Shown here one piece after another: positions 8,418-16,848 of a stretch of DNA of 64,000 nucleotides (its first letter is position 1; each line of letters starts with the position of its first letter). The DNA is from Bacteroidia bacterium (GTDB taxonomy: Bacteria > Bacteroidota > Bacteroidia > Flavobacteriales > Flavobacteriaceae), in assembly GCA_030427585.1 (NCBI GenBank), contig JAUIBW010000001.1, forward strand, positions 62,001 through 126,000, written 5' to 3'. The notes under the pieces are model-generated. The model was not told the origin of the DNA, searched no databases, and worked only from the letters and a program-made list of their open reading frames with translations. A program made the position numbers and the translations under genes.

Positions 8418-8930
8418 AAAGGCTTTAATTTCTTTACTTATTTGATCTTCATTTTTTTGATCAGTGATTACCTTGTAATCTGCTTGATTATAATAAAACG
8501 ATCGCTCGAACAAATGTTTACGAACAAAATCTTTAAGTTCGTTTGATGAAATAATATGAGAAATCAATGGTCGTTTATCCCGTTCTACAAATAACCTTTT
8601 TGTTAATTCTTCTAATGAAGTTTGTAGATATATACTTTTTGCATTTTCATTATTTGTTATAGTTTCTAGATTACCTGCAAAACAAGGTGTACCTCCTCCA
8701 AGAGAAATAATGGTATTTTTATAAGTCTCTAATACCTCTTTAAGGTATAAAGATTCTTTTTTTCTAAAATATATTTCACCTTGATCGTCAAAAATCTTTC
8801 TAATTGATTTTTTTTCTTGATTTTCTATAAAATCATCCAAATCCAGATAATTCAATTTCATTTTTGCAGCCAAATCCCTGCCTACCAAAGATTTTCCGCT
8901 TCCCATATACCCCATTAAAACTATATTCAT
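8409..8930 (-). CDS. aroK: shikimate kinase
   Basis: A 173-residue shikimate kinase, which phosphorylates shikimate at the 3-OH in the pathway to chorismate. The P-loop GYMGSGKS is at residues 7-14, followed by DLDDFIE (shikimate and Mg binding), the GEIYFRKKE motif, SLGGGTPC, and the lid segment RDKRPLI. All catalytic residues I know of are in place. The 3' end overlaps that of the convergent phosphoribosyltransferase by nine bases. Confidence 0.95.
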   Translation of the reverse strand: MNIVLMGYMGSGKSLVGRDLAAKMKLNYLDLDDFIENQEKKSIRKIFDDQGEIYFRKKESLYLKEVLETYKNTIISLGGGTPCFAGNLETITNNENAKSIYLQTSLEELTKRLFVERDKRPLISHIISSNELKDFVRKHLFERSFYYNQADYKVITDQKNEDQISKEIKAFLF

Positions 8931-9005
8931 ACCGTAAAAATTAAATAGATATTGCTCAAAAAAAAGATCATTTTAAATAAAACGCAAATTTATATGAATT
9001 TCTTC

Positions 9006-9035
9006 TTGAAAAATAAATTAATGATAGTATATTTG
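9006..9035 (+). promoter_or_regulatory. promoter of first tRNA-Lys
   Basis: TTG (9006-9008), 19 bp, TATATTTG (9028-9035): full consensus match, 28 bp before the tRNA. Confidence 0.8.
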
Positions 9036-9062
9036 CACCCGCATTCAAGGAAAAAAATGTAT

Positions 9063-9135
9063 GACCTGGTAGCTCAGTTGGTAGAGCATCTCCCTTTTAA
9101 GGAGAGGGTCCTGGGTTCGAGCCCCAGCCCGGTCA
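9063..9135 (+). tRNA. tRNA-Lys (TTT), copy 1
   Basis: A 73-nt cloverleaf: acceptor GACCTGG, D arm GCTC..GAGC, anticodon stem TCTCC/GGAGA with loop CTTTTAA (anticodon TTT), T arm CTGGG/CCCAG, acceptor 3' half CCCGGTC, discriminator A. CCA is not encoded. Position 5 (T) faces position 68 (C), so one acceptor pair is mismatched; the second copy has the same mismatch. Confidence 0.95.
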
Positions 9136-9230
9136 CAATAAATAAATAGTAATTATAGAATAACTATTGTTTATTTAAAAAATTAGAAGTGATGTTGGCG
9201 AGAAGTATATCCAGAGCATAGTCGAAGGAA

Positions 9231-9265
9231 GCCCCAGCCCGGTCACAACATATAAATAGTAATTA
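9231..9265 (+). repeat. duplicated tRNA-Lys 3' end plus flank
   Basis: The 35 bases 9231-9265 match 9121-9155 at 33 positions. The match covers the last 15 bases of tRNA-Lys copy 1 and the 20 bases after it. The rest of a tRNA is absent, so this is a partial third copy and not a functional gene. Confidence 0.85.
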
Positions 9266-9322
9266 CAGATAGAATTATTATTTAGTTAGTTCTTAAAAAT
9301 ATTTGATAATAAAATTATCAAT

Positions 9323-9395
9323 GACCTGGTAGCTCAGTTGGTAGAGCATCTCCCTTTTAAGGAGAGGGTCCTGGGTTCGAGCCCCAGCCCGGTCA
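9323..9395 (+). tRNA. tRNA-Lys (TTT), copy 2
   Basis: Identical over all 73 bases to the copy at 9063-9135, including the T5-C68 acceptor mismatch. It is followed directly by an intrinsic terminator. Confidence 0.95.
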
Positions 9396-9400
9396 CTAAA

Positions 9401-9429
9401 AAGTATCGTAATTTTTACGGTACTTTTTT
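9401..9429 (+). terminator. terminator after tRNA-Lys copy 2
   Basis: AAGTATCGTAA (9401-9411) pairs with TTACGGTACTT (9415-9425) with one wobble pair and a 3-nt loop, then a T run. Confidence 0.8.
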
Positions 9430-9459
9430 AGTTTTATATTATATTGTAGTATTCATACT

Positions 9460-9543
9460 GCCCAGGTGCTGGAACTGGTAGACAGGCATGGTTGAGGGCC
9501 ATGTGTCCATTAGGGCGTGCGGGTTCGACTCCCGCTCTGGGCA
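9460..9543 (+). tRNA. tRNA-Leu (GAG)
   Basis: An 84-nt class II tRNA: acceptor GCCCAGG/TCTGGGC, D arm starting CTGGAACTGGTAGACAGG, anticodon stem CATGG/CCATG with loop TTGAGGG (anticodon GAG), long variable arm, T arm GCGGG/CCCGC, discriminator A. No encoded CCA. Confidence 0.95.
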
Positions 9544-9722
9544 CAATCAATTTTTATATGATGTGTATCTAATAAAGATACCATACATAGTATTCTTTCT
9601 TAGATAATCCTATTTTTCAAAATTACCAATACCTTTTTCCGATTGATCAAAATACCCAATCACAAGAGAATCTTTCTTTTTAATCTACATACTTCAATAA
9701 AAAATTACGTATTTCCACGTAT

Positions 9723-9752
9723 TTGTAAAGACAACAACTCTAATTACCTTTG
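9723..9752 (+). promoter_or_regulatory. consensus promoter before two micro-ORFs
   Basis: TTG (9723-9725), 19 bp, TACCTTTG (9745-9752): a perfect consensus in a 1-kb stretch without annotated genes. The first downstream ATG that opens a reading frame of more than 30 codons is at 9820. Confidence 0.65.
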
Positions 9753-9819
9753 ATTCATAATGTTATGATTTAACTCGTAACTACAACCTATTATATATTC
9801 AACACTAAAAAAATATATT

Positions 9820-9918
9820 ATGAATCCTTTTAAAACCAAAATCAGATTTAACATCAAAGTAATTCTTAATTTTTTATCAAGCCTTCCCGGAGCCTGCAGT
9901 CATGCTATTCATAGGTAA
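9820..9918 (+). CDS. micro-ORF, 32 residues, unknown
   Basis: ATG to TAA, 32 codons, starting MNPFKTKIRFNIKVILNF and ending in a Cys/His-containing tail (GACSHAIHR). The N-terminal half is amphipathic and basic. It lies 68 bp downstream of a consensus promoter. I do not recognise it. Codon content is AT-rich like its surroundings, so chance cannot be excluded; the promoter and the second micro-ORF are the only support. Confidence 0.3.
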   Translation: MNPFKTKIRFNIKVILNFLSSLPGACSHAIHR

Positions 9919-9986
9919 GGATGTCATGCTTATAAAAAATAGTTTTTTCACCATTTCACTTGTACAATCTTTAAAATCGATCAACC

Positions 9987-10082
9987 ATGAGAACTAACAT
10001 AAAAATCAATGAATATTTTTTTGCAAAACTTTGCTTACTATTTAGTGCAGCCTCACTTCTTGCTGTTATAATGATGATTTAA
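9987..10082 (+). CDS. micro-ORF, 31 residues, one membrane helix
   Basis: ATG to TAA, starting MRTNIKINEYFFAKLCLLF and continuing as a hydrophobic stretch to the end (LLAVIMMI), so it would be a single-span membrane peptide with a short basic N-terminus. Both micro-ORFs start with an N-x-K-I/x-K-x-N basic segment. It sits 68 bp after the first one in the same possible transcript. Function unknown; it may be a small leader or membrane peptide, or a chance frame. Confidence 0.3.
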   Translation: MRTNIKINEYFFAKLCLLFSAASLLAVIMMI

Positions 10083-10144
10083 AAAATAAGTTAGAAATAA
10101 ATGGGGGCTTTATCAATTTTAAACAAATCATAATACAAACTCAA

Positions 10145-10235
10145 CTATAGGTTAAAATTGCCCCCTTATACACAAGAATCTTCGGGTACATTCTAATTGT
10201 GATCTTCTTCGGGATTATGCTAATTGATTTCTTAT
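10145..10235 (-). pseudogene. decayed copy of the C-terminus of a TonB-dependent receptor
   Basis: The DNA around 10131-10212 is an obvious diverged copy of the 3' end of the neighbouring receptor gene (10537-10620): both contain ATACAAACTCAACTATAGG. Read on the minus strand it gives QLA*SRRRSQLECTRRFL, against QFVYSRRTSQFGYSGRFL in the intact receptor. It carries an in-frame stop and, after RFL, a one-base insertion in a G run, then ends N-F-N-L-stop against N-F-S-L-stop. Only about 30 codons remain. This is the stub of a lost tandem receptor, or of a partial duplication. Confidence 0.8.
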
Positions 10236-10490
10236 AAACCAACAGCTTCCATTCTTATTATTGGCATTATAAGTTATTCTAAGTTCCGTATACTTCCTAA
10301 AACTTCCCTATTACACTGTATTTTGAAGCTTCATTACTAAAATTTTGACCAGATTATTGGGTATGTCAGGAAGTATCTGGCAAATCAACAGGGTATCATC
10401 TTCATTATGAAGTATGGTTAAACAAAGAAAGAGTAAATCCTATGGATTACTTAAAAAAATAAGATGCCGATATACTGGATTGCTTAAAAG

Positions 10491-10520
10491 ATAGACAGGG
10501 ATACATGTATCCCTGTCTAT
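10491..10520 (-). terminator. 30-bp perfect palindrome, terminator of TonB receptor
   Basis: Positions 10491-10505 (ATAGACAGGGATACA) and 10506-10520 are exact reverse complements with no spacer. It lies 30 bp after the stop of the receptor gene, and on the minus strand it is followed by CTTTTAAGC, a short T run. Function as terminator is inferred. Confidence 0.65.
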
Positions 10521-10550
10521 TGTTGTACTAAACTAATAATACAAACTCAA

Positions 10551-13500
10551 CTATAGGCTAAAATTAACTCTTGCAAATAAGAACCTTCCTGAATATCCAA
10601 ATTGTGATGTTCTTCGAGAGTACACAAACTGATCCCCTGCAGTTCCTCCTGCTCTATTTTCATCGGGATAGACATCTAATAAATTATTGGCTCCTATAGT
10701 GACATTAAGGTTTTCAAAAATCTTAGCAGAAACCGAAAGATCAGTTACGACTTTTCCTCCATAAACAGCATCGTCGCTAACCACAGTTCCTTCGACTCTT
10801 GGATCTCCGTTAAAGTCATCTGGATCTGTTACTTCTCCAAAGAATACATTTCTTAATAACACGTTATATCTTCCGATAGATAATGCATTGGTAAGACTTA
10901 CCTTTGTTCTGGGCTGCGCTAAGGTTAAAAAAGCTTCTTCCTGTGCGTCAAAGAAATTTCCTCCCTCACCTGCATTAGCGATTCTAGCAGGGACTCTAAT
11001 CTCTTCTACTTCGGTTTCTGCAAAGGTTCCCGACAGATCACTTTTCAGCGTTGTATTTTCGCCAAAAATAGCTTTATGAGAAATTACAACATCTATACCT
11101 TGAGATTTGGTATCAATTGCATTCACAAAGAAACGTGCACTGGTAGCTCCTGCATCTTCAAATATCTGGATAAGCTCTGCATCTCCTCCATTTCCAAAAC
11201 TACCGCTATATACAATTCTATCATCTATATTAATTAAATAAGCATCTGCAGTAATGGTAAAATTCTGGATTTTTGCCGTAAGTCCAATACTATAACTATC
11301 AGAGGTCTCTTCTTTCAATTTTGCAATTCCAATTAAAGCAGCTGCCCTACTATCATTGGTAAATGTACCTTGTTCAAAAGGTTGATTATCTACAAATACT
11401 GTACTGGTTCTACTAAAAAATTGTTGATGTAGCGACGGTGCTCTAAACCCTGTACTATTAGCTCCTCGAACCGAAAAATTATTAGATATCTTGTATCGGG
11501 TAGCTAGCTTATAGTTAAATGTATCTCCAAAATCAGAGTAATTCTCATATCTCCCTGCTAAGCTAACTAACCATTGCTTTGTAAAATCGACTTCGAGATC
11601 AATATAGCCCGCAATACTATTTCTATATTTATCGGTTTCGTTGTTTGGGTCATATCCTCTAAACACTTGTGAGCCTCCACCAAGTACAGCTCCCGTGAAA
11701 TTATTTCGAACTAATTGATCATCGGGAGTAGTACTGGTTACGGGGTTTCCGTTAACATCATAGCTTGTATATGAAGCTTCTTCTCCTGCGGTAATCGAGT
11801 AGTTTTCTACTTTATACTCTGCTCCCATTGCCACATTAAATCCTTCAAAAATGTCTTCATGAAACTTAGTAATATCCAGATTAGTTGTATTCTGCATAAA
11901 ACTTAATGCCCCTGCATCAAAGGTTCTGGGTGTTGCAACACCCAAGGTTCCATTACTAGAATTACCAACAGTGATATCAAAAGTATTGATCCCATATGTA
12001 TTCGAGAAATCTACACTCCAATCCTTAATTTTACCTTTAATTCCCAAAGCGATAGATTTGTCAACAATATCTGTTCCTATATTGGGTAAAAATCCATTCG
12101 GAAATGCTGGTGTATTAGCTCTACCGTCTCCTTGTGCCGGTCTTCTGTAAAATCCAGATGCCAATCCTTGTCGGTAACTAATCCCACCAAAACTATAAAT
12201 TTCGGCATCATCACTTAGAGGAATAGACATATTGGCAAAGAATTTCCCCTCTCTTAATTTAGCCGTACCTACTTTAAATCGAAAATCTGAACGTGTTAAT
12301 CCACGAGCTGCCAATTCCTCTTCATTGGCAAGGCCTCCTAATATATCTCTTATTGTTTGCACATTTGGATCTGTAGTATCTGGTGAAGTATCTGGGTTGC
12401 TAAGATCTAAAGCGGCAATAGCATCTTTATCTGCTTGACTCAAATAGGACAGCCCTTGTGCTGCTGTCTGATAATCTGCCAATGTCATTTCTGCTACATT
12501 TCCTCCACCTGCAGCAAAAACTCGTTCTGCTCCATGAAACCTTTGAAAAATATCTCCTGAATAATCACGATTACGTAATGCCGGTTCTCTGGTAGAAAGT
12601 GATCCAGTAAAATTGATAAATCCTCCGTTTTCTCCTAACGCCAATCCATAATTTGCTTCCAGTTTTACTTTCTCTCCATCACTACCTCCATCAAACTGGT
12701 TAGAGTTTTCACTAAAATTAGCTCCGGCGGTAAGGGTTACATCTAATTTTCCGGTTGCTTTTTTGAGTACAATATTAATCACGCCAGCAATCGCATCAGA
12801 ACCATATTGAGCTGCGGCTCCATCTCGTAAGACTTCGATTCTTTGAATAGCAGCAGTAGGAATTGCATTCATATCTGTACCTACACTACCTGCTCCAACG
12901 GTACCATTTACATTTACCAATGAAGTATTATGTCTTCTTTTCCCATTAATTAATACCAAAACCTGATCAGGTCCTAAGCCTCGTAAAGAAGCCGGATCGA
13001 TATGATCTGTCCCATCAGAAACAGTTTGGGTTTGCGATGTAAATGAAGGAGCTGCATAGTTTAAAATTTCATTAATGGTTGTTTGTGGTCCTTGGGTAGC
13101 TACTTGAGTGATATCAATAACATCGATTGGCACAGCAGTCTCGGTAGCAGTACGGCTAGGATTTCTGGATCCTACAAGAATTACATCATCTAATTGTGCA
13201 GCTGCATCTTTTAATACAATCTCTACAAAATCTTTAGCTGTTACATCGACTTCTGTAGTTTCAAAACCAATGTAAGAAACGATCAAAGTATTGTTTTCTC
13301 CTGACACATTAATTGCAAAATTACCGTCAAAATCTGTTTGGGCTCCGATTGTAGTTCCTTTTACCAATACATTTGCTCCTGGTAATGGATTGCCATTAGA
13401 ATCTTTAACATTTCCTTTAATTTCGCGTTGTACCTTTACCTGCTCATTGAGTATATGATTTTTTTTCAGTATTACTTGTTTTCCGATAATAGAATATGAG

Positions 13501-13817
13501 ATATCTGTATTCTCAAACAAAAGCTCCAGAACTTTATCCAGAGTTTCTTTATTAACCTGAATTGTAGTTTTTTGATTTAAATCTACCTCATCATTAATGT
13601 AAAAAAACTTATATGATGTTTGACTTTTAATTTCTTCGAGAACCTCTAATAATGGTGTTTCCTCAAAATCAAGTTCTATTTTGCCTTGCGAAAAGCCCGA
13701 AGTTGCCATCATCTGAAAAATGGAAAAACTAAACAGAACCAGTGTGAGTTTCATTTTTAATACAATTGATTGGCACGCTAGGTGTGAAAATAGCGTACGA
13801 TTACCCTTTTTTTTCAT
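10551..13817 (-). CDS. TonB-dependent receptor with STN signalling domain
   Basis: A 1088-residue outer-membrane receptor. A late signal peptide (around residues 22-45, ending GFSQ) is followed by the STN domain (about 47-118: IELDFEETPLLEVLEEIKS, TTIQVNKETLDKVLELL), a carboxypeptidase-like repeat (about 131-208: IKGNVKDSNGNPLPGANVLVKG), a plug (about 215-355, with LINGKRRHNTSLVN and IEVLRDGAAAQYGSDAIAG) and a 22-strand barrel ending in LFARVNFSL. The STN domain plus the adjacent FecR and sigma genes indicate substrate-triggered surface signalling (Fec type). No SusD-like partner is present, so this is not a classical SusCD pair; the substrate is unknown. A decayed paralogous 3' end lies 300 bp downstream. 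Confidence 0.93.
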   Translation of the reverse strand: MKKKGNRTLFSHLACQSIVLKMKLTLVLFSFSIFQMMATSGFSQGKIELDFEETPLLEVLEEIKSQTSYKFFYINDEVDLNQKTTIQVNKETLDKVLELLFENTDISYSIIGKQVILKKNHILNEQVKVQREIKGNVKDSNGNPLPGANVLVKGTTIGAQTDFDGNFAINVSGENNTLIVSYIGFETTEVDVTAKDFVEIVLKDAAAQLDDVILVGSRNPSRTATETAVPIDVIDITQVATQGPQTTINEILNYAAPSFTSQTQTVSDGTDHIDPASLRGLGPDQVLVLINGKRRHNTSLVNVNGTVGAGSVGTDMNAIPTAAIQRIEVLRDGAAAQYGSDAIAGVINIVLKKATGKLDVTLTAGANFSENSNQFDGGSDGEKVKLEANYGLALGENGGFINFTGSLSTREPALRNRDYSGDIFQRFHGAERVFAAGGGNVAEMTLADYQTAAQGLSYLSQADKDAIAALDLSNPDTSPDTTDPNVQTIRDILGGLANEEELAARGLTRSDFRFKVGTAKLREGKFFANMSIPLSDDAEIYSFGGISYRQGLASGFYRRPAQGDGRANTPAFPNGFLPNIGTDIVDKSIALGIKGKIKDWSVDFSNTYGINTFDITVGNSSNGTLGVATPRTFDAGALSFMQNTTNLDITKFHEDIFEGFNVAMGAEYKVENYSITAGEEASYTSYDVNGNPVTSTTPDDQLVRNNFTGAVLGGGSQVFRGYDPNNETDKYRNSIAGYIDLEVDFTKQWLVSLAGRYENYSDFGDTFNYKLATRYKISNNFSVRGANSTGFRAPSLHQQFFSRTSTVFVDNQPFEQGTFTNDSRAAALIGIAKLKEETSDSYSIGLTAKIQNFTITADAYLINIDDRIVYSGSFGNGGDAELIQIFEDAGATSARFFVNAIDTKSQGIDVVISHKAIFGENTTLKSDLSGTFAETEVEEIRVPARIANAGEGGNFFDAQEEAFLTLAQPRTKVSLTNALSIGRYNVLLRNVFFGEVTDPDDFNGDPRVEGTVVSDDAVYGGKVVTDLSVSAKIFENLNVTIGANNLLDVYPDENRAGGTAGDQFVYSRRTSQFGYSGRFLFARVNFSL

Positions 13818-13873
13818 ATTTTTGAAAAGTTTGATTGTTAAGTACTCAGTTAAATAATAATCGAATCAGTAAG

Positions 13874-13902
13874 GGAAGTGTAGCAGCACTTCCTTTTTTT
13901 TT
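13874..13902. promoter_or_regulatory. hairpin between fecR and receptor genes
   Basis: GGAAGTG (13874-13880) / CACTTCC (13887-13893) with a 6-nt loop. The T run (13894-13902) is on the plus strand, where no gene ends, so for the minus-strand operon it is an intercistronic mRNA hairpin and not a terminator. It could set the ratio of FecR to receptor message. Confidence 0.55.
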
Positions 13903-15067
13903 ACGGATTGATTGTAATATCCTTACCTTTTATTTCATATGTAAATTTTAAAGTTTCTGAAAATGTTCTTAAGATTTCTTCGATATTCTCTACATCAAAT
14001 TCTCCTGTAAAACGTGTATTATTTAATTTTTTGTTACGACTTGTTATCGAGACATCATAGCTACGCTCTATTCTTTTAAATGCATCTGTAAAAGATTCGT
14101 TTTGCAGTATAATCTTTTTATCCATCCAGGAAGTATATAATGATGTATTTACCTTTTGTTTATGCATTACTTTTTTATCCTTACTAAAAATGGCCTGATC
14201 GTTAGGTATTAGTTGTAATGAATTGGTATTTTCATTTTGGTCATTAACAACCACAGCACCTTCTACCAGGGTTGTTTTTACCGTAGCATCTTCGGCGTAA
14301 GACGATACATTAAACTGGGTTCCTAAAACTTCGACATTTACAGTTTCTGTTTTTACGATAAATGGTTGTGCCTTATTTTTGGTAACATCAAAAAAAGCTT
14401 CTCCTTTTAGATACACCATTCTGGTTTCTTTTGTAGATGCAAAATGTTGTGGAAATTTTAGACTACTAGCCGCATTTAACCATACTTTGGTCCCGTCGGA
14501 TAATGTGAGTTGAAACAATTTTCCTTTAGGGATAGAGATTTCGATATACCTGGTTTCGGTTACTTCGCTATCTGGCTGAACAATAAATTGATCCTGATCT
14601 TTTTTACCAATCAAATTACCATTAGCATTTATAATATCTGCTTTATCATTAAAATCGGTATACGTTACCGTACCATCTGCCTGAACAATTTTGATTTTAT
14701 CTACAGGTAAAGGGTTAGTCTCAACAATATCAAGGCTTGTTTTAACAGTAGAAACACTTTGAGTAGTATAATAATATCCTCCTAGAAATACCCCTCCTAT
14801 AACTGCTGCATATTTTATTATCACAGACCATGATTTCGGTTTAATTACTTTAACTTCTTTTTTATCGATTGCGTGTAAGAAACGATTATATGCAAAATTT
14901 GGATCTGCCTGCAGCTCTTCGTTTGTCGCATACCAATTCTTTATTTCTTCTTTAAAAAGGAGTTCATGTTCAGGATCTTGAGTCAGCCATTGTTGTAATG
15001 CTTCTCTATCCGATGGTGAAATATCTCCTTCAAGGTATTTTTTAATTACTGTTAAACAATTATCCAT
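13901..15067 (-). CDS. FecR-family anti-sigma/sigma-regulator protein
   Basis: A 388-residue single-pass inner-membrane protein. The cytoplasmic N-terminus (1-80, KKYLEGDISPSDREALQQWL) would bind the sigma factor; one helix lies at about 82-98 (VIIKYAAVIGGVFLGGYYY); the FecR domain is at about 180-270 (SIPKGKLFQLTLSDGTKVWLNAASSLKFP, VYLKGEAFFDVTKN); DUF4974 is at about 315-388 (KIILQNESFTDAFKRIER, GEFDVENIEEIL). In this system the STN domain of the occupied receptor contacts FecR in the periplasm and frees the sigma factor. It lies between the receptor and the divergent sigma gene. Confidence 0.93.
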   Translation of the reverse strand: MDNCLTVIKKYLEGDISPSDREALQQWLTQDPEHELLFKEEIKNWYATNEELQADPNFAYNRFLHAIDKKEVKVIKPKSWSVIIKYAAVIGGVFLGGYYYTTQSVSTVKTSLDIVETNPLPVDKIKIVQADGTVTYTDFNDKADIINANGNLIGKKDQDQFIVQPDSEVTETRYIEISIPKGKLFQLTLSDGTKVWLNAASSLKFPQHFASTKETRMVYLKGEAFFDVTKNKAQPFIVKTETVNVEVLGTQFNVSSYAEDATVKTTLVEGAVVVNDQNENTNSLQLIPNDQAIFSKDKKVMHKQKVNTSLYTSWMDKKIILQNESFTDAFKRIERSYDVSITSRNKKLNNTRFTGEFDVENIEEILRTFSETLKFTYEIKGKDITINP

Positions 15068-15155
15068 TATTCATTTTTTCTATTTAAAAGATGCAGAAAA
15101 ACTATAAATCCCCTACTTTATTTTATTTTTTTTAATTTAGTCGGTGATTTTTATA

Positions 15156-15713
15156 ATGAAAAAAGATAGTCAAAACATAGAAAAATTACTGGTTCAGGGG
15201 CTTACGAACGGAAATCAAGACAGCTATAAAATAGTATTTAATCAATATTATTCCTGGTTGTATAATTACGTTTATAAACTTTCTAATAATTCGTCATTGT
15301 CTGAGGATCTGGTACAAAATGTTTTGCTTAGACTGTGGGAAAAAAAATCAACTTTACGAATTACCACATCCTTAAAGAATTATCTTTTTAGAGCTTGTCA
15401 TAATGAATTTCTAATGCATTTACGTCGGCAAAAAAAAGAATACGATACTTTAGATTTTCTAAGATGGGAAACTATATTTGAGATGTATAACAATGAAGAA
15501 GAAAGCCAACTAGATTCTGATTGGTTAAAACTCGAAAAGGCTATCGAACAGCTTCCTAAAAAATGCAGAGAAGTATTTAAACTTAGTCGTTTAGAGCAAA
15601 AAAAGCATAAGGAAATAGCTGATATTCTGGGTATCTCTACTAAAACTGTCGAAATTCATATCACTAAAGCTTTACGTTTCTTAAAAGCTAATGTTTCTAT
15701 TTTTTTCTTCTAA
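15156..15713 (+). CDS. RNA polymerase sigma-70 factor, ECF type (FecI-like)
   Basis: A 185-residue ECF sigma factor. I use the ATG at 15156 (MKKDSQNIEKLL) and not the GTG four codons earlier. Region 2 (about 25-95: FNQYYSWLYNYVYKL, DLVQNVLLRLWEKK, SLKNYLFRACHNEFL) binds core polymerase and the -10 element; region 4 (about 130-180: LPKKCREVFKLSRLE, IADILGISTKTVEIHITKALRFLK) binds -35. It is transcribed away from fecR across an 88-bp gap and should activate the fecR-receptor operon when FecR releases it. Confidence 0.93.
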   Translation: MKKDSQNIEKLLVQGLTNGNQDSYKIVFNQYYSWLYNYVYKLSNNSSLSEDLVQNVLLRLWEKKSTLRITTSLKNYLFRACHNEFLMHLRRQKKEYDTLDFLRWETIFEMYNNEEESQLDSDWLKLEKAIEQLPKKCREVFKLSRLEQKKHKEIADILGISTKTVEIHITKALRFLKANVSIFFF

Positions 15714-15932
15714 ACTTTCTGTTATAACATATACAATCAAGTAATATTTCTAAGATTTATTATAAATTAAGTATCACAAACTACCGTAATACAACACTGT
15801 TAACTTCTGGTTATTATTAACAAATCGCTAAAAACTGTTCGTTTTTTAACAAAATAAGATACTATTTTAACAGTTTTTGAAAAAAAAAGTGTTTTCTTTT
15901 GTTTAGTTTTGTTTAATGATTTTTTAAAAAAA

Positions 15933-16829
15933 GTGAACAATATTAAACAAACATTCAGTATTAAAGATTTAGAGAATCTTTGTGGTGTAAAAGCACACAC
16001 TATAAGAATATGGGAAAAAAGATATAATCTACTTTCTCCGGATCGTACTAATACCAATATAAGAACATACAATTTAAAAAACCTTCAAAAACTGCTTAAT
16101 GTTACTTATTTGGTAAACAGTGGTTACAAAATATCCAGAATTTCTAAATTAGATACTGAAGAAATTAACGAATATGTAAGAAGTATTGTATCTGACAATA
16201 GCGTCAAAAACCAAGCTATAAACTCCTTTAAAATTGCAATGTTAAATTATGATCTCGAGTTATTTTTAGAGACATATTCTCAATTAGAAAGCAAAAGAAA
16301 TTTTAAAGAAATATTTGTAGATGTTTTCATTCCTTTATTAAAAGAAATAGGGTTATTATGGCAAACAGATACCATTAGCCCTGCACATGAGCATTTTATT
16401 TCTAATCTAATAAAGCAAAAACTATTATTAAATATTGAAAAGCTTCAATATTCTAAACCTACCAAAACCGATAGAGCTTTTATTTTGTTTCTTCCAGAAA
16501 ATGAAATACATGAATTAGGTTTATTATATATTAATTACGAGATACTATTACATGGGTACAAAGCTATTTATCTAGGTCCGAGCATTCCTTTAGATTGCTT
16601 ACCTAACATGCTTTCTCTTCATGATGACATTGTGTTCATATCTTATTTTACGATTAGACCAGAAAAAGACAATATCAAAAAGTACCTCGAAGATTTTAAT
16701 ACAATTGTATGCACCAAAAGAGTCAATGAGTTATGGATGTTAGGCAAACAAGCTATGTATGTTTCTAATCATACGGGACACAACCATCGCTATTTTGAAT
16801 CGATTAGCTCACTAATTTCTGAGCTATAA
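15933..16829 (+). CDS. MerR-family regulator with B12-binding domain (CarH/LitR-like)
   Basis: A 298-residue regulator. I start it at the GTG at 15933 (VNNIKQTFSIKDLENL) because the MerR helix-turn-helix begins there and a TAnnTTTG -7 box (15904-15911) lies just upstream. Residues 8-75 form the DNA-binding domain (IRIWEKRYNLLSPDR, IRTYNL). Residues about 95-175 are the helical cap and contain W143-x9-E153-H154, the W-x9-EH motif that covers the upper face of adenosylcobalamin in CarH. H193 sits in E-x-H-x2-G, the lower-ligand motif of B12-binding domains. CarH and LitR repress carotenoid genes in the dark and fall off DNA in light. It is 19 bp upstream of crtI, on the same strand. Confidence 0.85.
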   Translation: MNNIKQTFSIKDLENLCGVKAHTIRIWEKRYNLLSPDRTNTNIRTYNLKNLQKLLNVTYLVNSGYKISRISKLDTEEINEYVRSIVSDNSVKNQAINSFKIAMLNYDLELFLETYSQLESKRNFKEIFVDVFIPLLKEIGLLWQTDTISPAHEHFISNLIKQKLLLNIEKLQYSKPTKTDRAFILFLPENEIHELGLLYINYEILLHGYKAIYLGPSIPLDCLPNMLSLHDDIVFISYFTIRPEKDNIKKYLEDFNTIVCTKRVNELWMLGKQAMYVSNHTGHNHRYFESISSLISEL

Positions 16830-16848
16830 TTTTATAATTATTTTAGTT

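Noticed and set aside
8952-9149. 65-codon plus-strand frame
   Set aside because: It runs through tRNA-Lys copy 1 and its promoter; the protein text is just translated tRNA.
10551-13817. SusC-like glycan receptor
   Set aside because: The STN and carboxypeptidase-like domains are shared with SusC, but no SusD or glycan enzyme gene is adjacent, so I keep the general TonB-receptor call.
13894-13902. Plus-strand terminator after 13874 hairpin
   Set aside because: No plus-strand gene ends there; both neighbours are on minus.
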